A stretch of DNA of 45,567 bases, from assembly GCF_900113665.1 (NCBI RefSeq), contig NZ_FOQD01000028.1, forward strand, positions 1 through 45,567. The letters run 5' to 3'. The position numbers and the translations under genes are program-made. This document shows positions 18,008 through 26,704 of this stretch, piece by piece. How positions within the stretch are numbered: position 1 is the stretch's first letter; each line of letters begins with the position of its first letter. This DNA comes from Planctomicrobium piriforme. Lineage in GTDB: Bacteria; Planctomycetota; Planctomycetia; Planctomycetales; Planctomycetaceae. The notes under the pieces were generated by a model, which saw nothing but the letters and a program-made list of their open reading frames with translations, did no database searches and was not told the origin of the DNA.

Positions 18008-18754
18008 ATGAGTTCTGAAAAAACAGATGCCCTTGTCATTCGTCAGGCTGATTTCAGCGAATCGAGCCGCGTGATGACGTTATTTACCCGCGACTTCGGC
18101 AAGGTCTCGGCCCTGGCCAAAGGCGCCAAGCGGCTGAAGAGCGCGTTCGAGTCGGGGTTCGATCTGCTCGCGCGGTGTCGGGTGGTCTTTCTGCACAAGT
18201 CGACAACCGCGCTCGACCTGCTCACTGAATCGCAACTGCTGGAACGCTTCCACCCCCGCGCCGGGAGCCTGTCGCACCTGTACGGCGGCTACTACGTCGC
18301 GGAACTTTTGAATGCGCTGACGGAAGAAGACGACCCGCACCCGTTGCTGTATGACGCGGCGGTGGCAGGGCTTGAACACCTTGGCCGGGACGAGTCTCCG
18401 TTCCTCGCGGTGACGCGATTCGAGCTTGCCGTGCTTTTCGAGATTGGCCAGCTTCCCGATTTTTACTCCTGCACAATCTGCCACTCAGACATCGCTCCGG
18501 GGCATCCGGGACGATTTTGGGTATCCCAAAGCGGATTGATCTGTTCAAACTGCGGCCGTTCGGAGTATCAACCCTCCGAATTCCACCCTGGCTCGCTGGC
18601 TGTGCTGCATCAATTGCTGCAGACAGAGGCTGGCGAACCAGGCGAAATTCCGGTTTCTGCCCAGCAGAAAAAGGAGATTCGCAGGCTCATGACAGCGGCC
18701 ATCAGCCATGTTTTGGGCCGCCGGCCAAAGACGTTATCCCTGATTACCATGTAG
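18008..18754 (+). CDS. recO: DNA repair protein RecO
   Basis: A 248-residue recombination mediator that, with RecR, loads RecA onto SSB-coated single-stranded DNA and anneals strands. The N-terminal OB-fold region is typical (ALVIRQADFSESSRVMTLFT, then DFGKVSALAKGAKRLKS). The central helical part carries GGYYVAELLNALTEEDDPHP. A zinc-finger follows with Cys155, Cys158, Cys179 and Cys182 (CTIC and CSNC), present in many but not all RecO proteins. Length is usual. It is the first plus-strand gene after the efflux operon; a BamD-like gene follows 122 bases later. Confidence 0.93.
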   Translation: MSSEKTDALVIRQADFSESSRVMTLFTRDFGKVSALAKGAKRLKSAFESGFDLLARCRVVFLHKSTTALDLLTESQLLERFHPRAGSLSHLYGGYYVAELLNALTEEDDPHPLLYDAAVAGLEHLGRDESPFLAVTRFELAVLFEIGQLPDFYSCTICHSDIAPGHPGRFWVSQSGLICSNCGRSEYQPSEFHPGSLAVLHQLLQTEAGEPGEIPVSAQQKKEIRRLMTAAISHVLGRRPKTLSLITM

Positions 18755-18763
18755 ATCCATTCC

Positions 18764-18780
18764 CTGCTGTTTCACAGCAG
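18764..18780 (+). terminator. weak hairpin after recO
   Basis: CTGCTGT-TTC-ACAGCAG, a perfect 7-bp stem ten bases after the recO stop, followed by TCTTGTCTG. The T-run is broken, so at best it is a weak terminator. Confidence 0.35.
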
Positions 18781-18876
18781 TCTTGTCTGACCGGCCCTGT
18801 CCCCAACAGGTCCGATCTGCGTGCTGTTCCTTCCCAAGACCACTCCCGAATTTCCCACAGGTCTGAGAAACGGCTG

Positions 18877-20463
18877 ATGCCCGAACACTCTTCATCCCGA
18901 ATGCGACTGCTTGCCAGCAGGGCTCTGCCAGCGTTGATGCTGGGAGGGATGCTGGCCAGTTCGGGATGCGGCAGTCTGTCTTCGTTCTCGCGGAAAGAAA
19001 GCATTCGCGAACAGGTCGAAAAAGATCCCCGCTACTCGATCGACAATATCCACGGACCAACCGGCCGGGCCATGAATCAGGCCAACTGGCTGAAGAAGCG
19101 GGAAGACCTCGTTCGCAACGGCGATCCTGAGACCACCGCGGCCCTGTCCGCCTTCGATGCCGCCCAGGCGCTTTACGATGCCGGGAAGTTCAAGGAGTCG
19201 GAGAAGGCGTTCAAGAAGGTCGCCAAAGAACGCCGCGACCGCTACGAATCGTTTGCCACCCGATTCCGCCGGACGTGGGGAATCAAGGAAAAACACGCCG
19301 AAGACATGTACGGCACCTACGGCGATTCGATTGAAGAAGACGCCCTGTACATGATGGCCGAGGCGCAATATGCGCAGAAACATTACGCAGACGCTCAGGA
19401 AAGCTATGAAGACCTGCTGGTCCGCTATCCCTCGACGCGATACCTCGACCTGACGACGCGGCAGTTGTTCCGCATCGCCCGCTACTGGCTCGATTTCCCC
19501 GAAGACATCGACGAAAAGGGCGAAGCGGCTGTCAAACTGGCTAGCACCGAAGACATCCAAAGGGATGAAACCGGCAAGAGCAAAGCGGAACCCTCCGCGT
19601 TGTCTCGCGTGCCGGTGCTGCCGAACCTGACCGACGAAACCCGACCGTTGTTCGACACGCATGGCCGCGGCGAGCAGGCGTTGCGTTCCATCTGGCTGCA
19701 TGACGCGACCGGCCCCTTGGCCGACGACGCATTGATGCTGGCCGCGAATCACAATCTGCGAACCGAAGACTACGTCGAAGCCCGACGCCTGTACGCCCTG
19801 CTGCGGGAACAGTATCCCGACAGCCCGCATCTCAAAGATGCCTACATGCTCGGTTCGCACGTCACGCTGGCCTCGTACCAGGGCCCGGCCTATGACGGGT
19901 CGGGGTTGGAAAGTGCCCGCGAACTCAAGCAGGAACTCCTCGCACTGTTTCCGTCTCTGACGGAAGAGGAACGCAAGCGGCTCAAGGAAGAAATCGACAC
20001 GCTCGAGGACGCGGAAGTGGCGCGGACCTGGGATCTGGTCGACTTCTACCGGATCAAGCGGAACAACGCGGCGATCAAGCTGCACTGCTACCAGATCATC
20101 AACAAATATCCCGATTCGCAATACGCCGAGCAGGCTCGGGCGATGCTGAAACAGGTTGAGAAAGAAGAACTCGCCTGGGCGAATTCTCCATTTAACTTCA
20201 ATAAGCCGACAGCACCTCCGGTGACCGCAGCCGCGCCCCAGACCCGCAAGGGAGAAACTCGTCTTCCCGACTCGGGTGAAAAAGAGGAAACTCCCGCCGC
20301 ACCGACGCCGGCTGAAGAACCAGCCAAGCCGAAGTGGTTCGAGAGAATGAATCCGCTGCGTCCGGTCGACAAGCCTCCGCAACTCGAAAAGCCGCCTGAG
20401 GAAAGTCCTGGCAAACGCCGGGACGACCTGGCGGACAGCCGAACCGACCCGGCCTTCCGATAG
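18877..20463 (+). CDS. BamD-like TPR outer-membrane lipoprotein
   Basis: A 528-residue protein with a signal peptide and lipobox-like LASSGC (Cys31). Several tetratricopeptide-type helical pairs follow: ALYDAGKFKESEKAFKKV, AEAQYAQKHYADAQESYEDL and RLYALLREQYPDSPH, with a final one, AIKLHCYQIINKYPDSQYAE. That pattern resembles BamD/YfiO of the beta-barrel assembly machine, but the protein is about twice as long as BamD and ends in a Pro/Glu-rich tail. A structural role in outer-membrane assembly is inferred, and strengthened by lptE 24 bases downstream. I chose ATG 18877; ATG 18901 is also possible. The frame extends upstream into recO without merit. Confidence 0.8.
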   Translation: MPEHSSSRMRLLASRALPALMLGGMLASSGCGSLSSFSRKESIREQVEKDPRYSIDNIHGPTGRAMNQANWLKKREDLVRNGDPETTAALSAFDAAQALYDAGKFKESEKAFKKVAKERRDRYESFATRFRRTWGIKEKHAEDMYGTYGDSIEEDALYMMAEAQYAQKHYADAQESYEDLLVRYPSTRYLDLTTRQLFRIARYWLDFPEDIDEKGEAAVKLASTEDIQRDETGKSKAEPSALSRVPVLPNLTDETRPLFDTHGRGEQALRSIWLHDATGPLADDALMLAANHNLRTEDYVEARRLYALLREQYPDSPHLKDAYMLGSHVTLASYQGPAYDGSGLESARELKQELLALFPSLTEEERKRLKEEIDTLEDAEVARTWDLVDFYRIKRNNAAIKLHCYQIINKYPDSQYAEQARAMLKQVEKEELAWANSPFNFNKPTAPPVTAAAPQTRKGETRLPDSGEKEETPAAPTPAEEPAKPKWFERMNPLRPVDKPPQLEKPPEESPGKRRDDLADSRTDPAFR

Positions 20464-20487
20464 TCCTGCCCGTCACGATTTCCCATC

Positions 20488-21054
20488 ATGGTCCGCGTCA
20501 CACTTCAGCGTCGTGAATTCCTACTGGCGGCCCTGACCGCCGGACTGGGGACGCTGCTGTCTGGCTGCGGCTACGTTGTGGGAAGCCCCTACGGGCCGGA
20601 AGTCCGCACGATTCATGTGCCGACCTTCACCAACGACGCCTACAAGGCGGCCTACACCAACGACGGTTACCGCCGCGGCTTCGAACTGCAGTTGACCGAA
20701 GCAATTCAGAAGCAGATTCAGCTCCGCACGCCGTATCGCCTGGTCGATGAACCCGGCGCCGACACGCGACTCAGCGGTCGCCTGGTGAGCGTTTCGAAAC
20801 GGGTGGCGAACCAGAACCAGTACGACGACCCCCGCGAACTCGAGTTCTCGATGGGCGTCGAAATCGTCTGGGAGGATCTGCGGAACGGACAAGTCCTCGC
20901 TCAGCAGACGGTGCCACTCAACGCGCAGGTGGCCCAGTCGATCGTGAACACCAGCTTCGCCCCTGAGCCCGGTCAATCGCTGGCGACGGCCACGCAGGAC
21001 GCTGTCGACCAGATGGCCCGCCAGATCGTGAGCCTGATGGAAACGCCTTGGTGA
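20488..21054 (+). CDS. lptE: LptE family LPS-assembly lipoprotein
   Basis: A 188-residue lipoprotein like LptE (LptE/RlpB), which plugs the LptD barrel during LPS delivery to the outer leaflet. The signal has a perfect lipobox (LLSGC, Cys27), and the mature start GCGY is the family hallmark. The body carries IHVPTFTN and YRRGFELQLTEAIQKQI, then LSGRLVSVSKRV, as usual in LptE. The signal peptide contains a twin arginine (QRREFLLAALT) and so could be a Tat substrate instead of Sec. It probably forms an operon with the upstream BamD-like gene and converges on tsaD. Confidence 0.87.
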   Translation: MVRVTLQRREFLLAALTAGLGTLLSGCGYVVGSPYGPEVRTIHVPTFTNDAYKAAYTNDGYRRGFELQLTEAIQKQIQLRTPYRLVDEPGADTRLSGRLVSVSKRVANQNQYDDPRELEFSMGVEIVWEDLRNGQVLAQQTVPLNAQVAQSIVNTSFAPEPGQSLATATQDAVDQMARQIVSLMETPW

Positions 21055-21107
21055 GAATCGTTGAAGGTTTAGGGTTGAAGGTTGAAGGAGATAACGCCGC
21101 TCAACAC

Positions 21108-22199
21108 TCAACTTCCTTCTCGATGTCTGACGAGTCCGGGGGTGACGTCGACGTCGAGGGGTGAGACTTGCCCTGCTTGAAGAAGTTCCCAAGCGATGGC
21201 GCCCATCGCAGCGTTATCCGTACAGAGCGATAATGGCGCGACGACGATTTCGATGCGGTCTTTTCTGGCGAGTTCTTCCAGGCGTTCCCGCAATCGCTGA
21301 TTGGCCGCCACGCCGCCGCCGATGCAGAGCGACCTGCGGCCATAACGCTTGAGCGCCTGACGGCATTTTGCAACCAAAATGTCCACGGCCGCTTCCTGAA
21401 AACTCGCGGCGAGATCGGCAATTCGTTCGGGTGTGAGCGGAGGAGGGGGATTCAACGTGCCCGGCTGTCCGAAGGCGGCGTATCGCACCGCGGTTTTGAG
21501 GCCGCTGAAGCTGAAGGCCAGTCGTTCATCGCGGAGAAACGAACGGGGGAAGTCGTATGCTCGCGGGTTGCCTGTCAGTGCGGCTTTGGCGATCCACGGC
21601 CCGCCGGGGTACGGGAGTCCCAGCATCGCGGCCGCTTTGTCGAAAGCCTCTCCGGCAGCGTCGTCGATGGTGGAACCGAGCAGCGTGTACGAAATGGCGC
21701 TGGCGCAGTCGTACAGGTTCGTGTGGCCGCCGCTGACGACAAGTCCAATCGCGGGGAAGATGTCGCGGCCTGCCTGCATCCGGCAGGCATACAGATGGGC
21801 GTGGATATGGTTCACGGCCACAAGGGGCACATCCAGCACCATCGCCAGCGTCTTTGCGGCGGTGACCCCCACCAGCAGAGAGCCCACGAGGCCAGGCTCG
21901 GTCATGACCGCCACGGCGTTCAGATCGGCGAGTGTTTTGCCAGCCCGTTTCAGGGCTTCGTCGATGACCGGCAGAATGCGTTCCAGATGGGCCCGAGAGG
22001 CGATCTCGGGCACAACGCCGCCGAAGCGGGCATGCAGTTCATCCTGCGAAGCCACGATGCTGCTCAGCACCTGACCGGAACGATCGACGACGGCGGCGGC
22101 GGTTTCGTCGCAGGAAGACTCAATCGCCAGCAGGAGACCGCACGGTTGGCGATCTCCTGCTGGCGATGAATGACTGGCCGATTGAGATACAGGTTCCAT
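21108..22199 (-). CDS. tsaD: tRNA N6-adenosine threonylcarbamoyltransferase TsaD
   Basis: A 363-residue ASKHA-fold enzyme that transfers threonylcarbamoyl from threonylcarbamoyl-AMP to A37 of ANN-decoding tRNAs. The N-terminal phosphate motif is AIESSCDETAAAVVD. The iron ligands fall in NHIHAHLYA (His131 and His135), and the family strands GGVVPEIASRAH and VVSGGHTNL are present, with GGGVAANQRLRE near the C-terminus. Length is slightly above usual because of an N-terminal extension. It starts nine bases after the S41 protease stop, so they share an operon. Partners TsaB, TsaC and TsaE are not in the window. Confidence 0.95.
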   Translation of the reverse strand: MEPVSQSASHSSPAGDRQPCGLLLAIESSCDETAAAVVDRSGQVLSSIVASQDELHARFGGVVPEIASRAHLERILPVIDEALKRAGKTLADLNAVAVMTEPGLVGSLLVGVTAAKTLAMVLDVPLVAVNHIHAHLYACRMQAGRDIFPAIGLVVSGGHTNLYDCASAISYTLLGSTIDDAAGEAFDKAAAMLGLPYPGGPWIAKAALTGNPRAYDFPRSFLRDERLAFSFSGLKTAVRYAAFGQPGTLNPPPPLTPERIADLAASFQEAAVDILVAKCRQALKRYGRRSLCIGGGVAANQRLRERLEELARKDRIEIVVAPLSLCTDNAAMGAIAWELLQAGQVSPLDVDVTPGLVRHREGS

Positions 22200-22208
22200 G
22201 GACGACCG

Positions 22209-23693
22209 TCAGCCTGCCGCACGGCGGGGAACGGCGAACAGCGGCAGACGACGGGCCGGCACATGCGAGGTCGAAGCCTTCTTTTCTTCCGGCTTGGCCG
22301 GCTTTTCGTCCTTCTTCTCGGCTTCGGGCTTGGCCTCGGCGGCAGCGGGTTCTTTCAACTGCTTTTCGATGCAGGCTTTCGCGGCCTGCAACTGGCGGTC
22401 GACGAATTCGCCCTTCGGAGCTTTGCCGATGATGTCGCGTTCCTGGCGGTCTTCCTGATACTTCCGCATGTCATCCAGAGAGAACTCGACAACGTAACCT
22501 TCGTCCGGCGTGACGCCCCACTCGTCGGTCTCTTTGGAGTCCGGGAAGCGGTGAATGTTCTTGCCGCTGGGGCGATGGTAGCTGGCGGTGGTGAGCTTCA
22601 AAGCGCTTTTGCCGTCTTCCAGGTCGATCACGTCCTGCACACTTCCTTTGCCCCAACTGCGTTCGCCGACAATGATCGCGCGATGATGGTCTTGCAGGCA
22701 GGCAGAGAGAATTTCACTGGCCGAAGCACTGTAATGGTTGATGAGAATCGCAATCGGGAAGCCATTGAAGGTTCCGAAGCTTTTGGCGCTCCATGAGCGA
22801 TGGGCGCTGTTGCGGCCATCGGTACTGACGATCATCCCCTGGTCGATAAACATGTCGGAGATGTCGACAGCCGCTTCAAGCAGGCCGCCTGGATTGAATC
22901 GCAAATCGATGATGAGCCCTTTCATTCCCTGCTTTTTGAGGGATTTGAGGGCTTCGCGAACTTCCGCAGCGCTACGGCTAGTGAAGTGAGTCAAACGGAT
23001 GTAGCCGATCTTCTGTTCGGGATCGAACATCAGGTTCCACTTGCCGTCTTTGTCGTAGGAATAGCCCATCACGGTGTCGAGCTGAATCAGTTCGCGTTTG
23101 AGCGAAACCTTTTCGATGTCCTTCGAACCGGTGTGCATCACGCCCACAACGATTTCTTCACCCGGCTTACCGCGGAGGTACTCGACGGCGGTGTCGATTT
23201 CTTTGCCCTGCGGGAAATCCTTGACAGCTTTGCCGGCGATTTCGACGAGTCGGTCGCCTGCCTGAATCCCGGCCTTGTAAGCGGGGCTGCCCGGCATGGG
23301 GGTGACGACTTCAATGGCCCGGGCCTGCCGGTCCCAGTTCACCCGAATGCCGACGCCGCCGAACTCCTGCGAGATGGCTTCCGTGAACTGGTCGAGATCG
23401 TCGGGAGCGATGTAGTCGGAATAGGGGTCGAGTTCTTCAAGCATGCCCCGCACGGCGGCTTCCACCAGTTTGCGGCGGTCGACCTCTTTGACGTAGTTCT
23501 GGTCGATCTCCTGGAAGGTGTCGACGAACACCCGCATCAGTTCGTAGTAGTCGGGATCGACGGGTTTGGATTCGGTGTCCGGCTTGGCCTCGACGGCGGC
23601 TTCAGCAGCATGAGCCGCAGCGGAGCTGGCGACCAGGAGGGCCGCGAAAACGGCTCCGGTCCAAAATCCATACGCGCGAGGAAGAAGAGTCAT
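22209..23693 (-). CDS. S41 C-terminal processing peptidase (Ctp/Prc-like)
   Basis: A 494-residue exported serine protease. A signal peptide (about 1-30, ending AHAAEA) is followed by a helical region, a PDZ domain (about 105-185, with GIQAGDRLVEIAGKAV), and the S41 catalytic domain. The Ser-Lys dyad is Ser324 in YSASASEI and Lys349 in SWGKGSVQ, 25 residues apart as in Prc/CtpA; LRFNPGGLL is also typical. The tail is Lys/Glu/Ala-rich. The start at ATG 23693 is supported by the signal peptide; the frame runs on to 23843 through repeat-like DNA. Such enzymes trim or degrade periplasmic proteins. It is upstream of tsaD in the same operon. Confidence 0.93.
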   Translation of the reverse strand: MTLLPRAYGFWTGAVFAALLVASSAAAHAAEAAVEAKPDTESKPVDPDYYELMRVFVDTFQEIDQNYVKEVDRRKLVEAAVRGMLEELDPYSDYIAPDDLDQFTEAISQEFGGVGIRVNWDRQARAIEVVTPMPGSPAYKAGIQAGDRLVEIAGKAVKDFPQGKEIDTAVEYLRGKPGEEIVVGVMHTGSKDIEKVSLKRELIQLDTVMGYSYDKDGKWNLMFDPEQKIGYIRLTHFTSRSAAEVREALKSLKKQGMKGLIIDLRFNPGGLLEAAVDISDMFIDQGMIVSTDGRNSAHRSWSAKSFGTFNGFPIAILINHYSASASEILSACLQDHHRAIIVGERSWGKGSVQDVIDLEDGKSALKLTTASYHRPSGKNIHRFPDSKETDEWGVTPDEGYVVEFSLDDMRKYQEDRQERDIIGKAPKGEFVDRQLQAAKACIEKQLKEPAAAEAKPEAEKKDEKPAKPEEKKASTSHVPARRLPLFAVPRRAAG

Positions 23694-23827
23694 CCGGCCA
23701 TCCCTATGCCAATTGTGAACGTAAAATTCTCCGAAAGGATTGTAAATGCGCGGTTTGCAACCGGCAAGATGGAGTCTCTCTAGTTGGGAAAAGCCGGATT
23801 GAAAGGTGCGGACTTGTTTACTGCCGG

Positions 23828-23954
23828 CAAATCCAAGCTCCAAAGCTCAAATTCCAAACAAATTCAAAATTCCAATGATCCAAACAAACCTTCCGTTTGA
23901 TGGTTTGGAATTTGGATTTTGTTTGAGTTTTGGTGCTTGAGATTTGAAACTTGG
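23828..23954. repeat. AT-rich imperfect palindrome (CCAAATTCCAAAC type)
   Basis: A left arm rich in CCAAxCTCAAATTCCAAAC words (23828-23890) and a right arm of the complementary type, GGTTTGGAATTTGGATTTTG onward (23902-23954). The AT content is far below the GC of the surroundings. It lies between the PilB-like gene and the S41 gene and belongs to the dispersed palindromic repeats typical of such genomes. Confidence 0.72.
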
Positions 23955-23988
23955 TGAGCAAAACAGCTTTGAAATTCGTCCACATCCC

Positions 23989-25302
23989 CTAGATCATCAT
24001 CCGAATCACTTCTTCCACGCTTGTGACCCCGTCGAGCACTTTTTCCCGGGCGGATTCTTCCAGCGAAATCATCCCGTTGGTGTGGCAGAAATCGGAAATC
24101 GTACGGCCCGGTTTGCCGCCGAGCAGCATGTCGCGGACTTCGCCGTCGACCGACATGACTTCAAAGATGCCTGTGCGACCGAAGTACCCGGTGTGGAAGT
24201 TGGCGTCCGACGGAATACCACGGGCGAGTCGCACCTCGCGGGCCTGTTCAGGCGAGAGTTTGAGGAACTCGGACGTGGCGACATCTGGCGCGAAGTATTC
24301 GCGGTCTTTGGTGCAGACCTTGCGGAGCAGTCGCTGGGCGATGACGCACTTGATGGCGTCGGCGAGAAACATGCGGGGAACCTGAAACTCGCGGAACATG
24401 TCGATCGTCGAGCCCGTGTCTCCCGCATGCAGCGTGCTGAGCACCCGGGTGCCTGTCAGACCGGCGCGGATGGCAATGTGCGCGGTCTCGGCATCGCGAA
24501 TTTCGCCGATCATGATGACGTCGGGATCTTGCCGCAAAATGCCGCGGAGGGCTTCCACAAATCCGAACTCATATCGAGTGTCGATCTGCACCTGATTCAC
24601 GCCATCGATCCGGCGTTCGACCGGATCTTCGATCGTGACAAGGCTGCGCTGCGGATCGTTGAGCGCCGACAGACAGGTGTAGGTCGTGGTGCTCTTGCCG
24701 CTCCCGACCGGGCCGACGCTCAGAATTACTCCGTAAGGACAGCGAATGCCGCGATCGACCTGTTCGATCTGCGTGCGGTTCATTCCCAACTGAGCCAGGT
24801 TCACATACTGGGAATCATCCGGCATGAGCCGCATGACCACTCGTTCGCCGTGAATCGTCGGTCCGGAGCCCACGCGGACATCGCGGCGATGCCGCAGCAC
24901 CTGGCTGGAGATCCGGCCGTCCTGCGCGGTGCGGCGGTCGGTGATGTCCATGTTCGCCAGCAGTTTGACGCGGGAAATCACCGGCTGCACATACTGCTGG
25001 TCGAGCCGCAGAATGTTGTGCAGCACGCCGTCGAGTCGCATGCGGATATGCAGGCCGTCGCGCTGGGGGTCGAAGTGAATGTCGGTCGCCCCGAGTTCGA
25101 ACGCACGTTCGAGCAGCAATTCGACGAGCGGCGCGGCCCCAACCACGCTGATCAGACTGTAGAGCTCTTCCTGCAGCACCCTCTGGCGAGCTTCCGGAGG
25201 GAGCGATTCCGTCTTGCGATGCACCGACCGCAGTTCTTGCCCGATAACAGAATCCGATGCAGAGGCGCCGGCAGCTTCGTTGCCATTGTGCGGGTTCGAC
25301 AT
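23989..25302 (-). CDS. stand-alone PilB/GspE-like secretion ATPase
   Basis: A 437-residue member of the type II/IV secretion ATPase family, which powers pilus assembly, pilus retraction or secretion. The N2 domain carries ATDIHFDPQRDGLHIRMRLD. Walker A is GPVGSGKST (197-205), Walker B/Asp box DPDVIMIGEIRD (259-270), and the His box STLHAGD follows. The usual MshEN N-terminal domain is absent. The tetracysteine zinc site of PilB/GspE has decayed: only Cys330 remains (RKVCTKD), and the second CXXC before TGYFGRTGIFEV is replaced by residues without Cys. No pilin, PilC or secretin gene is near. It follows the STAS gene by 65 bases. Confidence 0.88.
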   Translation of the reverse strand: MSNPHNGNEAAGASASDSVIGQELRSVHRKTESLPPEARQRVLQEELYSLISVVGAAPLVELLLERAFELGATDIHFDPQRDGLHIRMRLDGVLHNILRLDQQYVQPVISRVKLLANMDITDRRTAQDGRISSQVLRHRRDVRVGSGPTIHGERVVMRLMPDDSQYVNLAQLGMNRTQIEQVDRGIRCPYGVILSVGPVGSGKSTTTYTCLSALNDPQRSLVTIEDPVERRIDGVNQVQIDTRYEFGFVEALRGILRQDPDVIMIGEIRDAETAHIAIRAGLTGTRVLSTLHAGDTGSTIDMFREFQVPRMFLADAIKCVIAQRLLRKVCTKDREYFAPDVATSEFLKLSPEQAREVRLARGIPSDANFHTGYFGRTGIFEVMSVDGEVRDMLLGGKPGRTISDFCHTNGMISLEESAREKVLDGVTSVEEVIRMMI

Positions 25303-25367
25303 GGTCTCATTCCGTAGCGGGCGAAAGGATTGAGGAGCGGCGAATGCCAGTTCGAAATGTCAGTATT

Positions 25368-25886
25368 TCAGCGTCGGGCGGCGATGACCAGCACCACGAT
25401 CAGTGCCAGCAGCACCGTGAGCGCTCCCATCGTAAAGTACCAGATCCGTGAGGACGGGACGCCGCCGGCTTCGGGGCTGGCAGGGCTCGTGGTCACCATC
25501 GGTATGCTGGCGGAACTCCCTTTGACGCCCAGCTTCTTCTGGGCATCTTCGAGCCGGGGTGTGACCGTCCAGATTTTGTCGAGACCGGCGAGTCGAATGA
25601 CCTCCAGCACGGCGGCATTCGGGCAGACGACAACCATGCGCCCGTCTCGCGCCTGGACGACTTTCCAGACCCGCACGATGAGAGCGACGATGGCGCTGCC
25701 CATGTAGTTCAGGGGGGAGAGGTCGACCACGCAGGCGGGCGCGGTACGGCGTTCGAGTTCACTGCGAACGTCCGAACCGAAGGCCTCGATATCGGTCCAA
25801 CTCGATTGGACTACCGATGGCCGCAAGATCACGGTGACGTAATCCTGCACCGACACCAACTCACACGGGGGCGCTGTCGTCGACAC
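25368..25886 (-). CDS. STAS-domain protein with C-terminal membrane anchor
   Basis: A 172-residue protein whose first 110 residues form a STAS domain like that of anti-sigma-factor antagonists (DYVTVILRP, then CVVDLSPLNYMGSAIVALIV). Ser64 sits where SpoIIAA-type proteins are phosphorylated. A low-complexity linker leads to one C-terminal transmembrane helix (FTMGALTVLLALIVVLVIA). I chose the GTG at 25886 because GAGGG precedes it and the upstream 30 codons (ATG at 25976) use codons rare in this window; the longer form is possible. Membrane-tethered STAS proteins are unusual. Same strand as, and just upstream of, the PilB-like gene. Confidence 0.72.
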   Translation of the reverse strand: MSTTAPPCELVSVQDYVTVILRPSVVQSSWTDIEAFGSDVRSELERRTAPACVVDLSPLNYMGSAIVALIVRVWKVVQARDGRMVVVCPNAAVLEVIRLAGLDKIWTVTPRLEDAQKKLGVKGSSASIPMVTTSPASPEAGGVPSSRIWYFTMGALTVLLALIVVLVIAARR

Positions 25887-26002
25887 TGCTATTTCCCTCT
25901 CGGTCAGACGCCGGTCAGGCGATGATGTCCATATTGCAGGCAGATCCTCCTCACCCGCCAGACCAGCATGCTCCATCGCGCATCCTATCCGTTTTTTGTG
26001 AA

Positions 26003-26100
26003 TTCTCCACTAACGCCAGCTAGGAGTTTCCCTCAGATTGCTGGATCGCGGCGCAGCCTCGCGGATGAAACTCCCCAGATTTTCCACTAACATTCCAGCT
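26003..26100. promoter_or_regulatory. direct and inverted repeats in a divergent promoter region
   Basis: Between the STAS and DUF2760 genes, two direct copies of TCCACTAAC-N2/3-CCAGCT (26006-26021 and 26083-26100) flank an inverted pair, GGAGTTTC (26023-26030) and GAAACTCC (26067-26074). The symmetric layout suggests an operator or a structured leader; no cognate regulator is identified. Confidence 0.35.
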
Positions 26101-26132
26101 TTCACGGTTTCGCAACGCAAATCGAGGTTCTG

Positions 26133-26669
26133 ATGGGTCGTCTGGGACTGGCATTCCGGATCTTTTTCGAAGTTCTGTTCAACCAGAACAGGGCAGAGCA
26201 AGTTCGGGCACTGGAAGCGGAACCTGCTGCCGAACCCGTCCCTGCTCCAGTCGCGGCCCCGACGCCCGTGACCAAGCCGGTTTCTGCTCGCAGTGATGCC
26301 CTGACGCTGCTCGAAACCCTGCAGCGCGAAGCCCGTCTGCTCGACTTCATTCAAGAAGAGATCTCGGCTTACAGCGACCAACAGGTCGGCAGCGCCGTAC
26401 GGGACGTCCATCGCGGCTGCCGGGCAGTGTTCCAGCGGCTGTTTTCACTCGCACCAGCCATCGACACCCCGGAAGGGAGCCGTTTGACGCTGCAAGGGAA
26501 CGAATCCGCCGCGAAGATCCGGCTCGTCGGCAAAGTTGTCGACCAGCGTCCGCTCTCAGGCGTGGTGGTGCATCCCGGCTGGCGGGCCGAAAAGTGTGAC
26601 GTTCCCACCTGGCAGGGAACGCCGGAAACGAAAGACATTCTTGCCCCGGCGGAAGTTGAACTCGCGTGA
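26133..26669 (+). CDS. DUF2760 domain protein
   Basis: A 178-residue protein with a short N-terminal amphipathic helix (MGRLGLAFRIFFEVLF), an Ala/Pro-rich linker (about 30-55), and a conserved DUF2760 domain (LLDFIQEEISAYSDQQVGSAVRDVH, shown in part; then GVVVHPGWRAE). The function is unknown, but this family is commonly found beside Hsp70 genes, as here. Its stop is followed within 35 bases by the Hsp70 start, and the two form one operon. Confidence 0.87.
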   Translation: MGRLGLAFRIFFEVLFNQNRAEQVRALEAEPAAEPVPAPVAAPTPVTKPVSARSDALTLLETLQREARLLDFIQEEISAYSDQQVGSAVRDVHRGCRAVFQRLFSLAPAIDTPEGSRLTLQGNESAAKIRLVGKVVDQRPLSGVVVHPGWRAEKCDVPTWQGTPETKDILAPAEVELA

Positions 26670-26704
26670 CCGAGCTGCATGCCAGCGTTTGCGGAAAGAT
26701 AACG

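Noticed and set aside
17761..18039. 92-codon minus-strand ORF between the efflux adaptor and recO
   Set aside because: It overlaps the recO start, has no Shine-Dalgarno site and no family resemblance.
18892..20382. 496-codon minus-strand frame opposite the BamD-like gene
   Set aside because: Shadow of the TPR lipoprotein gene; Arg/Gln-rich and without recognisable domains.
23944..25317. 457-codon plus-strand frame opposite the PilB-like gene
   Set aside because: Antisense to a gene with intact Walker and His boxes; composition typical of a reverse-frame shadow.
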